DNA of 64,000 nucleotides from Labia minor (taxonomy: Eukaryota; Arthropoda; Insecta; Dermaptera; Spongiphoridae): assembly GCA_963082975.1 (NCBI GenBank), contig OY720349.1, forward strand, positions 60,944,501-61,008,500, given 5' to 3'. The translations under genes were made by a program, and so were the position numbers. This document shows, one piece after another, positions 28,628 to 40,484 of the stretch; position 1 is the stretch's first letter, and every line of letters starts with the position of its first letter. The notes under the pieces were generated by a model. The model searched no databases, was not told the DNA's origin, and saw only the letters and a program-made list of their open reading frames with translations.

Positions 28628-30154
28628 AGTTCTAGTCGAGCATCGGTACGGTTAACATCTCCTTCCAGAGTGGAGACCCCGAGCCCGAACAATAACCCGC
28701 CTACGGATCCCAAGCCCGGCCTACCTGCCAAGCCCTTGGGCCAGCCCTTAGAATTGCCTCCGAGCAAAGCTAAAACTATCAGTGTGCAGACTAAAGGTCT
28801 TTCGAACAAGAAAGCTTTTGAGTTATTAATTAACTCAAAAAGATCCTTAACGAAAGCTGACGTGAAACGTCTAAGTGTTAGAATGTCGACAGGCAAGAAA
28901 AATTCTTCGAGTGGGGTTACAAGTAACTCCAAAATGCAGGCTCTCGAAAACGAGAACAAAGAGTTAAGAAAAAAAATACAAGAATTGGAAGATTTGATCA
29001 AAAACCAAATTTCAACAGCAACAGTTGAAATGGAAGAAGATAACGCCGAGATTAATAATTGGACGGAGGTCACAAGAAAAAGAAAAGCAGGTAAAGAATC
29101 TTTAGTGCCTCAATCCAATAAAAAGCTGCTGACCGGTGAAACAACAATAAATGAAAATCCTAAAAAAATCACTACTCCGCAGGTGGAAAAGACCTCAGCA
29201 AAAGAGAAATGTCCACCAATATCAATCAACAACGATATCGCGGTCCAAGTGATACAGATTATGAAGACTTTTTCAAAACATTTTGAAATCAAACGAAGAC
29301 CGGGTTCGAAAATGTCTAATATAATCACCCAATCAATGGATGATTATAAAAAAATAATTGCCAAACTAAGAGAAAGGAAGTATGAATTTTTTACATTTAC
29401 TCCAAAATGTGAAAAATATCAGACATTTCTTCTCAAAGGGTTGGCTCTCGAAACGAGTGAAGAAATCGTGAAAGAAGAATTAGATATTCACAAGAATATA
29501 AAATTCACCAAAATAGAGAGATTCGCAACAAAAAAATCCAAGGACGAAAAGAAAACTCTTCCCATGTTCTTAATCCAAATAAGCCCGGACAGCAAATTTA
29601 AAGACTTAAAAGAAATTAAAACCATATTTCATCAAAGGATTCACTGGGAAAACATAAAAAAACAACAAATGATGCAATGTTACAATTGCCAACGCATGGG
29701 TCACTCATCTCACTCATGCAATATGGAATCAAGATGTGTTAAATGTAACACAAAACATGAAAAAGGTCAGTGCCAAATTACAATTGATACAGACAAATCA
29801 AAAATTTTCTGTGTCAATTGTAAAGAATACGGCCACCCGGCTTCATACAAGGGTTGTCCAGAAAAAAGAAAATTAATGGATAAAATAAAGAACAAGAAGA
29901 ATGAAGAAAAAGACAATAAAATAAATAGGGTGAACCGAATTACCAAGATGGTTAATCCAGGTATGTCATTCGCGGCAGCGGTGAATAATAATAGTGCAAG
30001 TGATTCAAACAAAACATCAAATAGTGAAAGTGTTACAGTGCAAAGTGCTCCCCTTGAAAATAATGTTGAAAGCAGACTGCAAAGAATGGAAAATGCAATT
30101 CAACAACTTACAATCAGCATGCAAATAATTGCCAACTTACTACAACCTCAATGA
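28604..30154 (+). CDS. B4 ORF1: gag-like zinc-knuckle protein
   Basis: 516 aa with Arg16, Pro53, Asp395, Ala465 and Asp467. Its protein sequence matches that of B5. All domains are intact. Confidence 0.92.
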   Translation: MLNAPVLVSSSRASVRLTSPSRVETPSPNNNPPTDPKPGLPAKPLGQPLELPPSKAKTISVQTKGLSNKKAFELLINSKRSLTKADVKRLSVRMSTGKKNSSSGVTSNSKMQALENENKELRKKIQELEDLIKNQISTATVEMEEDNAEINNWTEVTRKRKAGKESLVPQSNKKLLTGETTINENPKKITTPQVEKTSAKEKCPPISINNDIAVQVIQIMKTFSKHFEIKRRPGSKMSNIITQSMDDYKKIIAKLRERKYEFFTFTPKCEKYQTFLLKGLALETSEEIVKEELDIHKNIKFTKIERFATKKSKDEKKTLPMFLIQISPDSKFKDLKEIKTIFHQRIHWENIKKQQMMQCYNCQRMGHSSHSCNMESRCVKCNTKHEKGQCQITIDTDKSKIFCVNCKEYGHPASYKGCPEKRKLMDKIKNKKNEEKDNKINRVNRITKMVNPGMSFAAAVNNNSASDSNKTSNSESVTVQSAPLENNVESRLQRMENAIQQLTISMQIIANLLQPQ

Positions 30155-33100
30155 ATACTGGTGAGTGCTCAACAGATAGGAAAATCCAAAAATCTTTTAA
30201 ATTAAATTGCTTGTCATTAAATGTTAACTCGTTAGTTTCAATGCAAAAAAGAGCAAGCTTGCTTGCACTATTAGAAAAATATAGGCCGGATGTTCTTATG
30301 TTAAGTGAGACCAAACTTAATAAAATGCATCAAATGTCATTTGCTGAATACAACTTCATTAGGACAGATAATCCAAATGAAAACAATGCAGGAGGAACAG
30401 CAATATTAATTAAAAAATCATTCAATTATAGGGAAATTCTTAATAGCAAAATATTAAACAATAAAAAAGTAGAATCAACCATAATAAAAATTAAAATTGA
30501 TAATAAAAAAAATCTTTTCCTAATATCAATATACTCCCCAAGTAAAAATGATAGTTTATTTATTGAAGAGCTAGAAAATATTTTCAAAAATCTCAATTTA
30601 GACCAACAGGACAATTACTTTTATTTGGCCGGTGACTTGAATGCCAAACACGTAAGATGGAATAATAGAAAAAATGACTCTAGAGGGAATAAACTTTGCA
30701 GATGGGTCGGCGATAATGAAATTCAATTCAAAATAAAGCTACTTTGTTCAGAAATTCCTTCCTTCCCAAGAACAGGATCATTTATAGATCTGGTATTGAT
30801 AGATACCAGATTAAAAGTAATTAATAAAAAAAATAATTATCAAGTTCCAGTGATTGATTTCGATGGAGATCACTTAGGTCTAATTTCTGAAGTGGAGTTT
30901 TCAGGCTTAGAAATAGAAAACCAAACAAATAAAAACAAATTTAACTTCAAAAAAACAAATTGGCAGCATTTCAAAAATTACCTTAACAAAACTTGTACAA
31001 TTGACCTTTCGGAAAACCAAAATTTAAATAATCAAAAAATAGATGAATCAATAAATTTAATTGAACAACACATTCACTCTGCAATTCAAAAGGCAACACC
31101 CAAATTCAAAAGCTTCAACTCAATTGACAAATACGTCACTCATAAAATTAAAAAACTACAAAAAGAAAAAAGTTTTCTAATATCACAAATTAATAAATTT
31201 TATAAAAATAATTGGAACCGTAACTCTGATGAATTTTTAATCCTGAAAGCTTTACTACAAGAAATTAGAAAAAAAATAAATAAGGAAATCAGTCAATCAA
31301 TTAACAATTATTGGAAAAACCAAATTGAAAATATACCAGAAAAAAGCTCATCAGAAACACTTCCAAAAATTAATGGTATTTTCAGAAGGGGACAAAAAGG
31401 GAAGGCAATAAATACAAAAATAAAAATTCCAAACAATAGATTAGAAATTATAGAAAAGGCCGGAATTAAAAGGGAAAATCTAACAAAAGATGCAGAAGGT
31501 AACTTCGTAATTTACGACCCAATTGAAAAGCTTAATATAATGGGATTTCACTTTTCAATGACCCATTTGCAAAATAAAAATTTAGGTACACATGGACTAA
31601 CTAACATTATACAACATTGGACTGATAAACTAAAAACTGAAATACTGACTGACAAACAAAACAATAAAAGAATAAACAAATTTTCAATTCATAACAAAGC
31701 TACAGACCCTATTTTAAAAGACGAACAACTCTCACTGACAAATTTCCAAGAAGTAAAAAACATTTTTAAAACATTAAATAACAAAACATCGACTGGAATT
31801 GACAAAATTCCAAATTGTGTTCTTAAGCATCTGCCTGATAAAGTAATTGTCTATTTCACCATCATATTTAACAATGCCCTGAGCAATTTATATTTTCCTG
31901 AAAAATGGAAAAAGGCACTATTAATAGCAATCCCAAAAAAAGACAAAGACACATCCATTTTAACAAATTTAAGGCCAATAAGTTTATTACCTTGCATTGG
32001 AAAGATATTTGAAATAATAATAAATAAAAGGTTGGTCTCAACATGTATAAATAAGAATATCCTACCTGAAACTCAATTCGGTTTTAGATACAAGCATTCA
32101 ACAATTAATGCTATTACAAAATTAAACTCGGACATCTGTTGGGCTCTCAACGGAGGTAACGTGGTTGGAGCGTGTCTGATTGATGTTGAAAAGGCATTCG
32201 ACACAGTCTGGAGAGAAGGCCTAATTTACAAACTATTAAAGAAAGGTTTCGACAAAAACTTAGTGAAAATGATATGGAGCATGATTGAAAACAGATCATT
32301 CGTAATGAGCGATAGAGGTTTGCAGTCCTCAATCAGCTTTCCGGTTGAAAACGGTTTACAACAGGGTACGATAAACTCGCCAGTTCTATTTAATATATTT
32401 ATAAGTGATATTCTAACAGCATATGAACTAAATGTTAAGAAAGGTCTGAATGCACTGGCATTTGCGGATGACCTGATCATTTATATTTCTGGGAAAAAAA
32501 CAGATGAAATTCAACAAAAATTAGAATCTTTAGGCAACAAAATTTTTACTTTTTATAATAATTGGAAATTAAAGATAAATTTAAATAAATGTGAAACAAT
32601 ATTATTTAGACCAACTATTAATAATGGAAACAAAAATTTAAAAAAGAATTGGAAAAATTTTCACATAAGTATAAATGGTCAGGTCATTCCCCATAAAAAC
32701 ACAGTTCGTTATCTAGGCGTACATTTAGATGAAAGACTAATGTTCAAAAATCACATAAATATTCAATTAGCCAAGGCCAGAGCAGCATTCATGTCGTTAA
32801 AATGGCTATTCTATAGTCCGTATTTAAAGCCAAAAATAAAAATTCAATGCTATAGTCTATTTGTTAGACCAATTGTAACATACGGTTCAAGTATATGGTT
32901 CAACCAAAACGCATCAACAATGGAGAAAATTCGTGTGTTTGAAAGGAAATGCTTAAGAGCTTGTTTGGGGATATGGAGGGCTCGAGAAACCAGCTATCAG
33001 AAATTTATAAATAATGAAACAATCTACAATCTGGCGAATTTAAATAGAATAGATTGCTTCATTATTAAATTAATAAGAAAATTTTATAGCAGAATTATAA

Positions 33101-33958
33101 ATAATGACGAAAATAGTTTGGTTTCGGGTGCGGCACTTCCAAACGACCAGTATTATAAAGAAACTCTAGAAACGGGATTTATTCCACCAGAAGCATTTCC
33201 TTTCTTAGATGCCCAGGGATATATACAAGACTCTAATAATATTCCTATAATTTATCATGTATATAGAAATAGTAATGATAAAAGAATCAAATACGATCCC
33301 TTCCTAGACGGACAGGACCAGTATAGATTTTATAGATTTAGTCGTGCGATCTCGGATAGGGATAAAAAAGAAAAGTTAAATAATAAAAACTACTGGTGGT
33401 TTGATAATCAATAAGTTTACTAGTTGAAAAAGTGAGGATGAGAAATGTATCCGTTATTTGATTTCTTTTATCTTTTCTTTCTTGAGTGAATCTTATTATT
33501 CATATTATAATCATTATAAAAATTGTAGCATAAGTTAATTTATTTCTTTTCTTATTATATTAGCAATTATTAATAAACATTAAGTTAATTTTTTTCTTTT
33601 TTCTTTTTTTATATATCTTAATTTATGTAAATGAGGGGAAAGGAAAAAAAAAAAAAGAATTATAAAAATTCAAGTAGTGATAAGTTAAATAAAAAATATA
33701 TTTTTTTTCAGGTTTTTATAAAGCCAATTTTTCCTGAAAATTTTTTTAAAAAATAAGATTATATAAACTTAATAATTATATATTAAAAACAATTACTTTC
33801 CTAGTGTACAAATAATTTAAGCATAATAACGTATATACATAAAATGTATAATGTTATAAATCAAATGTAAATAATATGTAAATCCCAATGTGTTTGGGGA
33901 TTTGGTTCTTTGTAAATATAACTGTAATTTGGCTCAATAAACACATTTTTCTAAAAAA
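28628..33958 (+). mobile_element. Element B4: full-length copy
   Basis: A 5331-bp copy in a run of three consecutive interrupted units (B3, B4, B5). Its 3' UTR (33415-33958) joins the TTTTTTTAAAAAATAAG variant of B5-B7 to the six-A tail of B2 and B3, so it too looks mosaic. Confidence 0.95.
30151..33414 (+). CDS. B4 ORF2: endonuclease-reverse transcriptase
   Basis: 1087 aa, ATGA overlap, catalytic residues intact. It matches B2 at the diagnostic positions (V168, F250-S251, T259, W355, Q370, K378, S399, T403, K423, T471, N477, T518, I941, N998), except for I325 and Gln1000, the latter shared with B1 and B8. Confidence 0.95.
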   Translation: MNTGECSTDRKIQKSFKLNCLSLNVNSLVSMQKRASLLALLEKYRPDVLMLSETKLNKMHQMSFAEYNFIRTDNPNENNAGGTAILIKKSFNYREILNSKILNNKKVESTIIKIKIDNKKNLFLISIYSPSKNDSLFIEELENIFKNLNLDQQDNYFYLAGDLNAKHVRWNNRKNDSRGNKLCRWVGDNEIQFKIKLLCSEIPSFPRTGSFIDLVLIDTRLKVINKKNNYQVPVIDFDGDHLGLISEVEFSGLEIENQTNKNKFNFKKTNWQHFKNYLNKTCTIDLSENQNLNNQKIDESINLIEQHIHSAIQKATPKFKSFNSIDKYVTHKIKKLQKEKSFLISQINKFYKNNWNRNSDEFLILKALLQEIRKKINKEISQSINNYWKNQIENIPEKSSSETLPKINGIFRRGQKGKAINTKIKIPNNRLEIIEKAGIKRENLTKDAEGNFVIYDPIEKLNIMGFHFSMTHLQNKNLGTHGLTNIIQHWTDKLKTEILTDKQNNKRINKFSIHNKATDPILKDEQLSLTNFQEVKNIFKTLNNKTSTGIDKIPNCVLKHLPDKVIVYFTIIFNNALSNLYFPEKWKKALLIAIPKKDKDTSILTNLRPISLLPCIGKIFEIIINKRLVSTCINKNILPETQFGFRYKHSTINAITKLNSDICWALNGGNVVGACLIDVEKAFDTVWREGLIYKLLKKGFDKNLVKMIWSMIENRSFVMSDRGLQSSISFPVENGLQQGTINSPVLFNIFISDILTAYELNVKKGLNALAFADDLIIYISGKKTDEIQQKLESLGNKIFTFYNNWKLKINLNKCETILFRPTINNGNKNLKKNWKNFHISINGQVIPHKNTVRYLGVHLDERLMFKNHINIQLAKARAAFMSLKWLFYSPYLKPKIKIQCYSLFVRPIVTYGSSIWFNQNASTMEKIRVFERKCLRACLGIWRARETSYQKFINNETIYNLANLNRIDCFIIKLIRKFYSRIINNDENSLVSGAALPNDQYYKETLETGFIPPEAFPFLDAQGYIQDSNNIPIIYHVYRNSNDKRIKYDPFLDGQDQYRFYRFSRAISDRDKKEKLNNKNYWWFDNQ

Positions 33959-34054
33959 GCACCGGTTCTCGTCTGATCACCGAAGTTAAGCAACATCGAG
34001 CGCGGTTAGTACTTGGATGGGTGACCGCTTGGGAACACCGCGTGCCGTTGCCCT
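33959..34054 (+). pseudogene. 5S rRNA 3' fragment (nt 25-120), right flank of B4
   Basis: 5S nucleotides 25-120; right target-site duplication at 33959-33973. Confidence 0.96.
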
Positions 34055-35008
34055 TAAATTCTATTTTTGTTTTTTGGTTTTCCTTTTCACATTTTGACTT
34101 TAAAATTTCATCCTATCTTTTTAATCAAGTCTCTTTATTATATTTCTATTTAATTCTAATATTATATTCATACAATTTGCAAATAATGAATAAATAAAAT
34201 TACTCACATTTTCAAAAAATAATTCATAACATTACTTTTAGAAAACCTCGTTATTCATTTTATTAATTTGTAAATTACCTCTTCGACATAATCAACATCT
34301 TTATATGAAAATGTACTGAATTCTTTTGAGCCTGTTGGTATTTTTCTTTTAAGAATACAAAAATAAAACTTTCCCTAACATTATAGGAAATAGGAAATAC
34401 ATTATAAATGAAACTATTCGAATATCTTTTTATTGATGTAACCAAACCCTCCCTCACTCACTCTGTTTTAGACAAAACACATTGAATGAATGAAATAACA
34501 AGAAGATTTAACTATTTTATACTTTTATAATTGCAAACAAGAGTGGTTTCTATGGAAATATTATTAAGAATTGGAAAAAAAAAAAAAAAAAAAAAAAAAG
34601 AAAAATTATATCGCGAAAATAAATAAAAATATATACCCTAATAACTATTAAAATTCTTACCCATTGAACTTATCAAATGTCCATGTCATAAATTTTATTC
34701 TAAACAATACAGACAGCTCCCGTCTACCATTTGTCAAATTAGTAATTATTTTACATCCTACTTTCGAAAAAAATAAACAAAAAGGAAAAAAAAAATTCAA
34801 ATAGCTATATTGCCTTTATATTATGATTATTCTTTCTCTACCTCTCTTTGAGATGTCATAAATTGAAATTTGTTAAACAATAAAACAACCAAACCACCAC
34901 CACCAATACGTATATACGTATATATATTTGAAAATTGAACATTAATGTATCAATTTGTTCATTAATAATTGATTTTATTTAATAGATGGAGAGTAATTTT
35001 AAATCAGT
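34055..35008 (+). other. 5S intergenic spacer S9
   Basis: Spacer of 954 bp with ACTTTTA and GTAATT as in S8 but GAGCCTG as in S1-S7. It carries a private change, TTTATATTATG, at about 34819. No gene is seen. Confidence 0.92.
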
Positions 35009-35047
35009 GGCAACGGCCATATCATGTTGAATGCACCGGTTCTCGTC
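35009..35047 (+). pseudogene. 5S rRNA 5' fragment (nt 1-39), left flank of B5
   Basis: 5S nucleotides 1-39; ATG for ORF1 at 35024-35026. Left target-site duplication at 35033-35047. Confidence 0.96.
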
Positions 35048-36574
35048 AGTTCTAGTCGAGCATCGGTACGGTTAACATCTCCTTCCAGAGTGGAGACCCC
35101 GAGCCCGAACAATAACCCGCCTACGGATCCCAAGCCCGGCCTACCTGCCAAGCCCTTGGGCCAGCCCTTAGAATTGCCTCCGAGCAAAGCTAAAACTATC
35201 AGTGTGCAGACTAAAGGTCTTTCGAACAAGAAAGCTTTTGAGTTATTAATTAACTCAAAAAGATCCTTAACGAAAGCTGACGTGAAACGTCTAAGTGTTA
35301 GAATGTCGACAGGCAAGAAAAATTCTTCGAGTGGGGTTACAAGTAACTCCAAAATGCAGGCTCTCGAAAACGAGAACAAAGAGTTAAGAAAAAAAATACA
35401 AGAATTGGAAGATTTGATCAAAAACCAAATTTCAACAGCAACAGTTGAAATGGAAGAAGATAACGCCGAGATTAATAATTGGACGGAGGTCACAAGAAAA
35501 AGAAAAGCAGGTAAAGAATCTTTAGTGCCTCAATCCAATAAAAAGCTGCTGACCGGTGAAACAACAATAAATGAAAATCCTAAAAAAATCACTACTCCGC
35601 AGGTGGAAAAGACCTCAGCAAAAGAGAAATGTCCACCAATATCAATCAACAACGATATCGCGGTCCAAGTGATACAGATTATGAAGACTTTTTCAAAACA
35701 TTTTGAAATCAAACGAAGACCGGGTTCGAAAATGTCTAATATAATCACCCAATCAATGGATGATTATAAAAAAATAATTGCCAAACTAAGAGAAAGGAAG
35801 TATGAATTTTTTACATTTACTCCAAAATGTGAAAAATATCAGACATTTCTTCTCAAAGGGTTGGCTCTCGAAACGAGTGAAGAAATCGTGAAAGAAGAAT
35901 TAGATATTCACAAGAATATAAAATTCACCAAAATAGAGAGATTCGCAACAAAAAAATCCAAGGACGAAAAGAAAACTCTTCCCATGTTCTTAATCCAAAT
36001 AAGCCCGGACAGCAAATTTAAAGACTTAAAAGAAATTAAAACCATATTTCATCAAAGGATTCACTGGGAAAACATAAAAAAACAACAAATGATGCAATGT
36101 TACAATTGCCAACGCATGGGTCACTCATCTCACTCATGCAATATGGAATCAAGATGTGTTAAATGTAACACAAAACATGAAAAAGGTCAGTGCCAAATTA
36201 CAATTGATACAGACAAATCAAAAATTTTCTGTGTCAATTGTAAAGAATACGGCCACCCGGCTTCATACAAGGGTTGTCCAGAAAAAAGAAAATTAATGGA
36301 TAAAATAAAGAACAAGAAGAATGAAGAAAAAGACAATAAAATAAATAGGGTGAACCGAATTACCAAGATGGTTAATCCAGGTATGTCATTCGCGGCAGCG
36401 GTGAATAATAATAGTGCAAGTGATTCAAACAAAACATCAAATAGTGAAAGTGTTACAGTGCAAAGTGCTCCCCTTGAAAATAATGTTGAAAGCAGACTGC
36501 AAAGAATGGAAAATGCAATTCAACAACTTACAATCAGCATGCAAATAATTGCCAACTTACTACAACCTCAATGA
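35024..36574 (+). CDS. B5 ORF1: gag-like zinc-knuckle protein
   Basis: 516 aa, no difference seen from B4 ORF1 (Arg16, Pro53, Asp146, Asp395, Ala465, Asp467). All domains are intact. Confidence 0.92.
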   Translation: MLNAPVLVSSSRASVRLTSPSRVETPSPNNNPPTDPKPGLPAKPLGQPLELPPSKAKTISVQTKGLSNKKAFELLINSKRSLTKADVKRLSVRMSTGKKNSSSGVTSNSKMQALENENKELRKKIQELEDLIKNQISTATVEMEEDNAEINNWTEVTRKRKAGKESLVPQSNKKLLTGETTINENPKKITTPQVEKTSAKEKCPPISINNDIAVQVIQIMKTFSKHFEIKRRPGSKMSNIITQSMDDYKKIIAKLRERKYEFFTFTPKCEKYQTFLLKGLALETSEEIVKEELDIHKNIKFTKIERFATKKSKDEKKTLPMFLIQISPDSKFKDLKEIKTIFHQRIHWENIKKQQMMQCYNCQRMGHSSHSCNMESRCVKCNTKHEKGQCQITIDTDKSKIFCVNCKEYGHPASYKGCPEKRKLMDKIKNKKNEEKDNKINRVNRITKMVNPGMSFAAAVNNNSASDSNKTSNSESVTVQSAPLENNVESRLQRMENAIQQLTISMQIIANLLQPQ

Positions 36575-39500
36575 ATACTGGTGAGTGCTCAACAGATAGG
36601 AAAATCCAAAAATCTTTTAAATTAAATTGCTTGTCATTAAATGTTAACTCGTTAGTTTCAATGCAAAAAAGAGCAAGCTTGCTTGCACTATTAGAAAAAT
36701 ATAGGCCGGATGTTCTTATGTTAAGTGAGACCAAACTTAATAAAATGCATCAAATGTCATTTGCTGAATACAACTTCATTAGGACAGATAATCCAAATGA
36801 AAACAATGCAGGAGGAACAGCAATATTAATTAAAAAATCATTCAATTATAGGGAAATTCTTAATAGCAAAATATTAAACAATAAAAAAGTAGAATCAACC
36901 ATAATAAAAATTAAAATTGATAATAAAAAAAATCTTTTCCTAATATCAATATACTCCCCAAGTAAAAATGATAGTTTATTTATTGAAGAGCTAGAAAATA
37001 TTTTCAAAAATCTCAATTTAGACCAACAGGACAATTACTTTTATTTGGCCGGTGACTTGAATGCCAAACACGTAAGATGGAATAATAGAAAAAATGACTC
37101 TAGAGGGAATAAACTTTGCAGATGGGTCGGCGATAATGAAATTCAATTCAAAATAAAGCTACTTTGTTCAGAAATTCCTTCCTTCCCAAGAACAGGATCA
37201 TTTATAGATCTGGTATTGATAGATACCAGATTAAAAGTAATTAATAAAAAAAATAATTATCAAGTTCCAGTGATTGATTTCGATGGAGATCACTTAGGTC
37301 TAATTTCTGAAGTGGAGCTTCCAGGCTTAGAAATAGAAAATCAAATAAATAAAAACAAATTTAACTTCAAAAAAACAAATTGGCAGCATTTCAAAAATTA
37401 CCTTAACAAAACTTGTACAATTGACCTTTCGGAAAACCAAAATTTAAATAATCAAAAAATAGATGAATCAATAAATTTAATTGAACAACACATTCACTCT
37501 GCAATTCAAAAGGCAACACCCAAATTCAAAAGTTTCAACTCAATTGACAAATACGTCACTCATAAAATTAAAAAACTACAAAAAGAAAAAAGTTTTCTAA
37601 TATCACAAATTAATAAATTTTATAAAAATAATTTGAACCGTAACTCTGATGAATTTTTAATCCTGAAGGCTTTACTACGGGAAATTAGAAAAAAAATAAA
37701 TAACGAAATCAGTCAATCAATTAACAATTATTGGAAAAACCAAATTGAAAATATACCAGAAAAAAGCTCATCAGAAACACTTCCAAAAATTAATGGTATT
37801 TTCAGAAGGGGACAAAAAGGGAAGGCAATAAATACAAAAATAAAAATTCCAAACAATAGATTAGAAATTATAGAAAAGGCCGGAATTAAAAGGGAAAATC
37901 TAACAAAAGATGCAGAAGGTAACTTCGTAATTTACGACCCAATTGAAAAGCTTAATATAATGGGATTTCACTTTTCAATGACCCATTTGCAAAATAAAAA
38001 TTTAGGTACACATGGACTAACTAACATTATACAACATTGGACTGATAAACTAAAAACTGAAATACTGACTGACAAACAAAACAATAAAAGAATAAACAAA
38101 TTTTCAATTCATAACAAAGCTACAGACCCTATTTTAAAAGACGAACAACTCTCACTGACAAATTTCCAAGAAGTAAAAAACATTTTTAAAACATTAAATA
38201 ACAAAACATCGACTGGAATTGACAAAATTCCAAATTGTGTTCTTAAGCATCTGCCTGATAAAGTAATTGTCTATTTCACCATCATATTTAACAATGCCCT
38301 GAGCAATTTATATTTTCCTGAAAAATGGAAAAAGGCACTATTAATAGCAATCCCAAAAAAAGACAAAGACACATCCATTTTAACAAATTTAAGGCCAATA
38401 AGTTTATTACCTTGCATTGGAAAGATATTTGAAATAATAATAAATAAAAGGTTGGTCTCAACATGTATAAATAAGAATATCCTACCTGAAACTCAATTCG
38501 GTTTTAGATACAAGCATTCAACAATTAATGCTATTACAAAATTAAACTCGGACATCTGTTGGGCTCTCAACGGAGGTAATGTGGTTGGAGCGTGTCTGAT
38601 TGATGTTGAAAAGGCATTCGACACAGTCTGGAGAGAAGGCCTAATTTACAAACTATTAAAGAAAGGTTTCGACAAAAACTTAGTGAAAATGATATGGAGC
38701 ATGATTGAAAACAGATCATTCGTAATGAGCGATAGAGGTTTGCAGTCCTCAATCAGCTTTCCGGTTGAAAACGGTTTACAACAGGGTACGATAAACTCGC
38801 CAGTTCTATTTAATATATTTATAAGTGATATTCTAACAGCATATGAACTAAATGTTAAGAAAGGTCTGAATGCACTGGCATTTGCGGATGACCTGATCAT
38901 TTATATTTCTGGGAAAAAAACAGATGAAATTCAACAAAAATTAGAATCTTTAGGCAACAAAATTTTTACTTTTTATAATAATTGGAAATTAAAGATAAAT
39001 TTAAATAAATGTGAAACAATATTATTTAGGCCAACTATTAATAATGGAAACAAAAATTTAAAAAAGAATTGGAAAAATTTTCACATAAGTATAAATGGTC
39101 AGGTCATTCCCCATAAAAACACAGTTCGTTATCTAGGCGTACATTTAGATGAAAGACTAATGTTCAAAAATCACATAAATATTCAATTAGCCAAGGCCAG
39201 AGCAGCATTCATGTCGTTAAAATGGCTATTCTATAGTCCGTATTTAAAGCCAAAAATAAAAATTCAATGCTATAGTCTATTTGTTAGACCAATTGTAACA
39301 TACGGTTCAAGTATATGGTTCAACCAAAACGCATCAACAATGGAGAAAATTCGTGTGTTTGAAAGGAAATGCTTAAGAGCTTGTTTGGGGATATGGAGGG
39401 CTCGAGAAACCAGCTATCAGAAATTTATAAATAATGAAACAATCTACAATCTGGCGAATTTAAATAGAATAGATTGCTTCATTATTAAATTAATAAGAAA

Positions 39501-40388
39501 ATTTTATAGCAGAATTATAAATAATGACGAAAATAGTTTGGTTTCGGGTGCGGCACTTCCAAACGACCCGTATTATAAAGAAACTCTAGAAACGGGATTT
39601 ATTCCACCAGAAGCATTTCCTTTCTTAGATGCCCAGGGATATATACAAGACTCTAATAATATTCCTATAATTTATCATGTATATAGAAATAGTAATGATA
39701 AAAGAATCAAATACGATCCCTTCCTAGACGGACAGGACCAGTATAGATTTTATAGATTTAGTCGTGCGATCTCGGATAGGGATAAAAAAGAAAAGTTAAA
39801 TAATAAAAACTACTGGTGGTTTGATAATCAATAAGTTTACTAGTTGAAAAAGTGAGGATGAGAAATGTATCCGTTATTTGATTTCTTTTATCTTTTCTTT
39901 CTTGAGTGAATCTTATTATTCATATTATAATCATTATAAAAATTGTAGCATAAGTTAATTTATTTCTTTTCTTATTATATTAGCAATTATTAATAAACAT
40001 TAAGTTAATTTTTTTCTTTTTTCTTTTTTTATATATCTTAATTTATGTAAATGAGGGGAAAGGAAAAAAAAAAAAAGAATTATAAAAATTCAAGTAGTGA
40101 TAAGTTAAATAAAAAATATATTTTTTTTCAGGTTTTTATAAAGCCAATTTTTCCTGAAAATTTTTTTAAAAAATAAGATTATATAAACTTAATAATTATA
40201 TATTAAAAACAATTACTTTCCTAGTGTACAAATAATTTAAGCATAATAACGTATATACATAAAATGTATAATGTTATAAATCAAATGTAAATAATATGTA
40301 AATCCCAATGTGTTTGGGGATTTGGTTCTTTGTAAATATAACTGTAATTTGGCTCAATAAACACATTTTTCTAAAAAAAAATAAAAAA
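35048..40388 (+). mobile_element. Element B5: full-length copy
   Basis: A 5341-bp copy. Its 3' UTR (39835-40388) has the GTGAGGATGAG and TTTTTTTAAAAAATAAG variants and the A9-T-A6 tail shared with B1, B6 and B7. An identical interrupted tail argues that these copies descend from one insertion rather than separate retrotranspositions. Confidence 0.95.
36571..39834 (+). CDS. B5 ORF2: endonuclease-reverse transcriptase
   Basis: 1087 aa, ATGA overlap, catalytic residues intact. V168 (B2), then L250-P251, I259, L355, R370, N378 (B1), then S399, T403, K423, T471, N477, T518, I941, N998, P1000 (B2). The switch points lie between residues 168-250 and 378-399. No amino-acid difference from B7 was seen. 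Confidence 0.95.
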   Translation: MNTGECSTDRKIQKSFKLNCLSLNVNSLVSMQKRASLLALLEKYRPDVLMLSETKLNKMHQMSFAEYNFIRTDNPNENNAGGTAILIKKSFNYREILNSKILNNKKVESTIIKIKIDNKKNLFLISIYSPSKNDSLFIEELENIFKNLNLDQQDNYFYLAGDLNAKHVRWNNRKNDSRGNKLCRWVGDNEIQFKIKLLCSEIPSFPRTGSFIDLVLIDTRLKVINKKNNYQVPVIDFDGDHLGLISEVELPGLEIENQINKNKFNFKKTNWQHFKNYLNKTCTIDLSENQNLNNQKIDESINLIEQHIHSAIQKATPKFKSFNSIDKYVTHKIKKLQKEKSFLISQINKFYKNNLNRNSDEFLILKALLREIRKKINNEISQSINNYWKNQIENIPEKSSSETLPKINGIFRRGQKGKAINTKIKIPNNRLEIIEKAGIKRENLTKDAEGNFVIYDPIEKLNIMGFHFSMTHLQNKNLGTHGLTNIIQHWTDKLKTEILTDKQNNKRINKFSIHNKATDPILKDEQLSLTNFQEVKNIFKTLNNKTSTGIDKIPNCVLKHLPDKVIVYFTIIFNNALSNLYFPEKWKKALLIAIPKKDKDTSILTNLRPISLLPCIGKIFEIIINKRLVSTCINKNILPETQFGFRYKHSTINAITKLNSDICWALNGGNVVGACLIDVEKAFDTVWREGLIYKLLKKGFDKNLVKMIWSMIENRSFVMSDRGLQSSISFPVENGLQQGTINSPVLFNIFISDILTAYELNVKKGLNALAFADDLIIYISGKKTDEIQQKLESLGNKIFTFYNNWKLKINLNKCETILFRPTINNGNKNLKKNWKNFHISINGQVIPHKNTVRYLGVHLDERLMFKNHINIQLAKARAAFMSLKWLFYSPYLKPKIKIQCYSLFVRPIVTYGSSIWFNQNASTMEKIRVFERKCLRACLGIWRARETSYQKFINNETIYNLANLNRIDCFIIKLIRKFYSRIINNDENSLVSGAALPNDPYYKETLETGFIPPEAFPFLDAQGYIQDSNNIPIIYHVYRNSNDKRIKYDPFLDGQDQYRFYRFSRAISDRDKKEKLNNKNYWWFDNQ

Positions 40389-40484
40389 GCACCGGTTCTC
40401 GTCTGATCACCGAAGTTAAGCAACATCGAGCGCGGTTAGTACTTGGATGGGTGACCGCTTGGGAACACCGCGTGCCGTTGCCCT
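40389..40484 (+). pseudogene. 5S rRNA 3' fragment (nt 25-120), right flank of B5
   Basis: 5S nucleotides 25-120; right target-site duplication at 40389-40403. Confidence 0.96.
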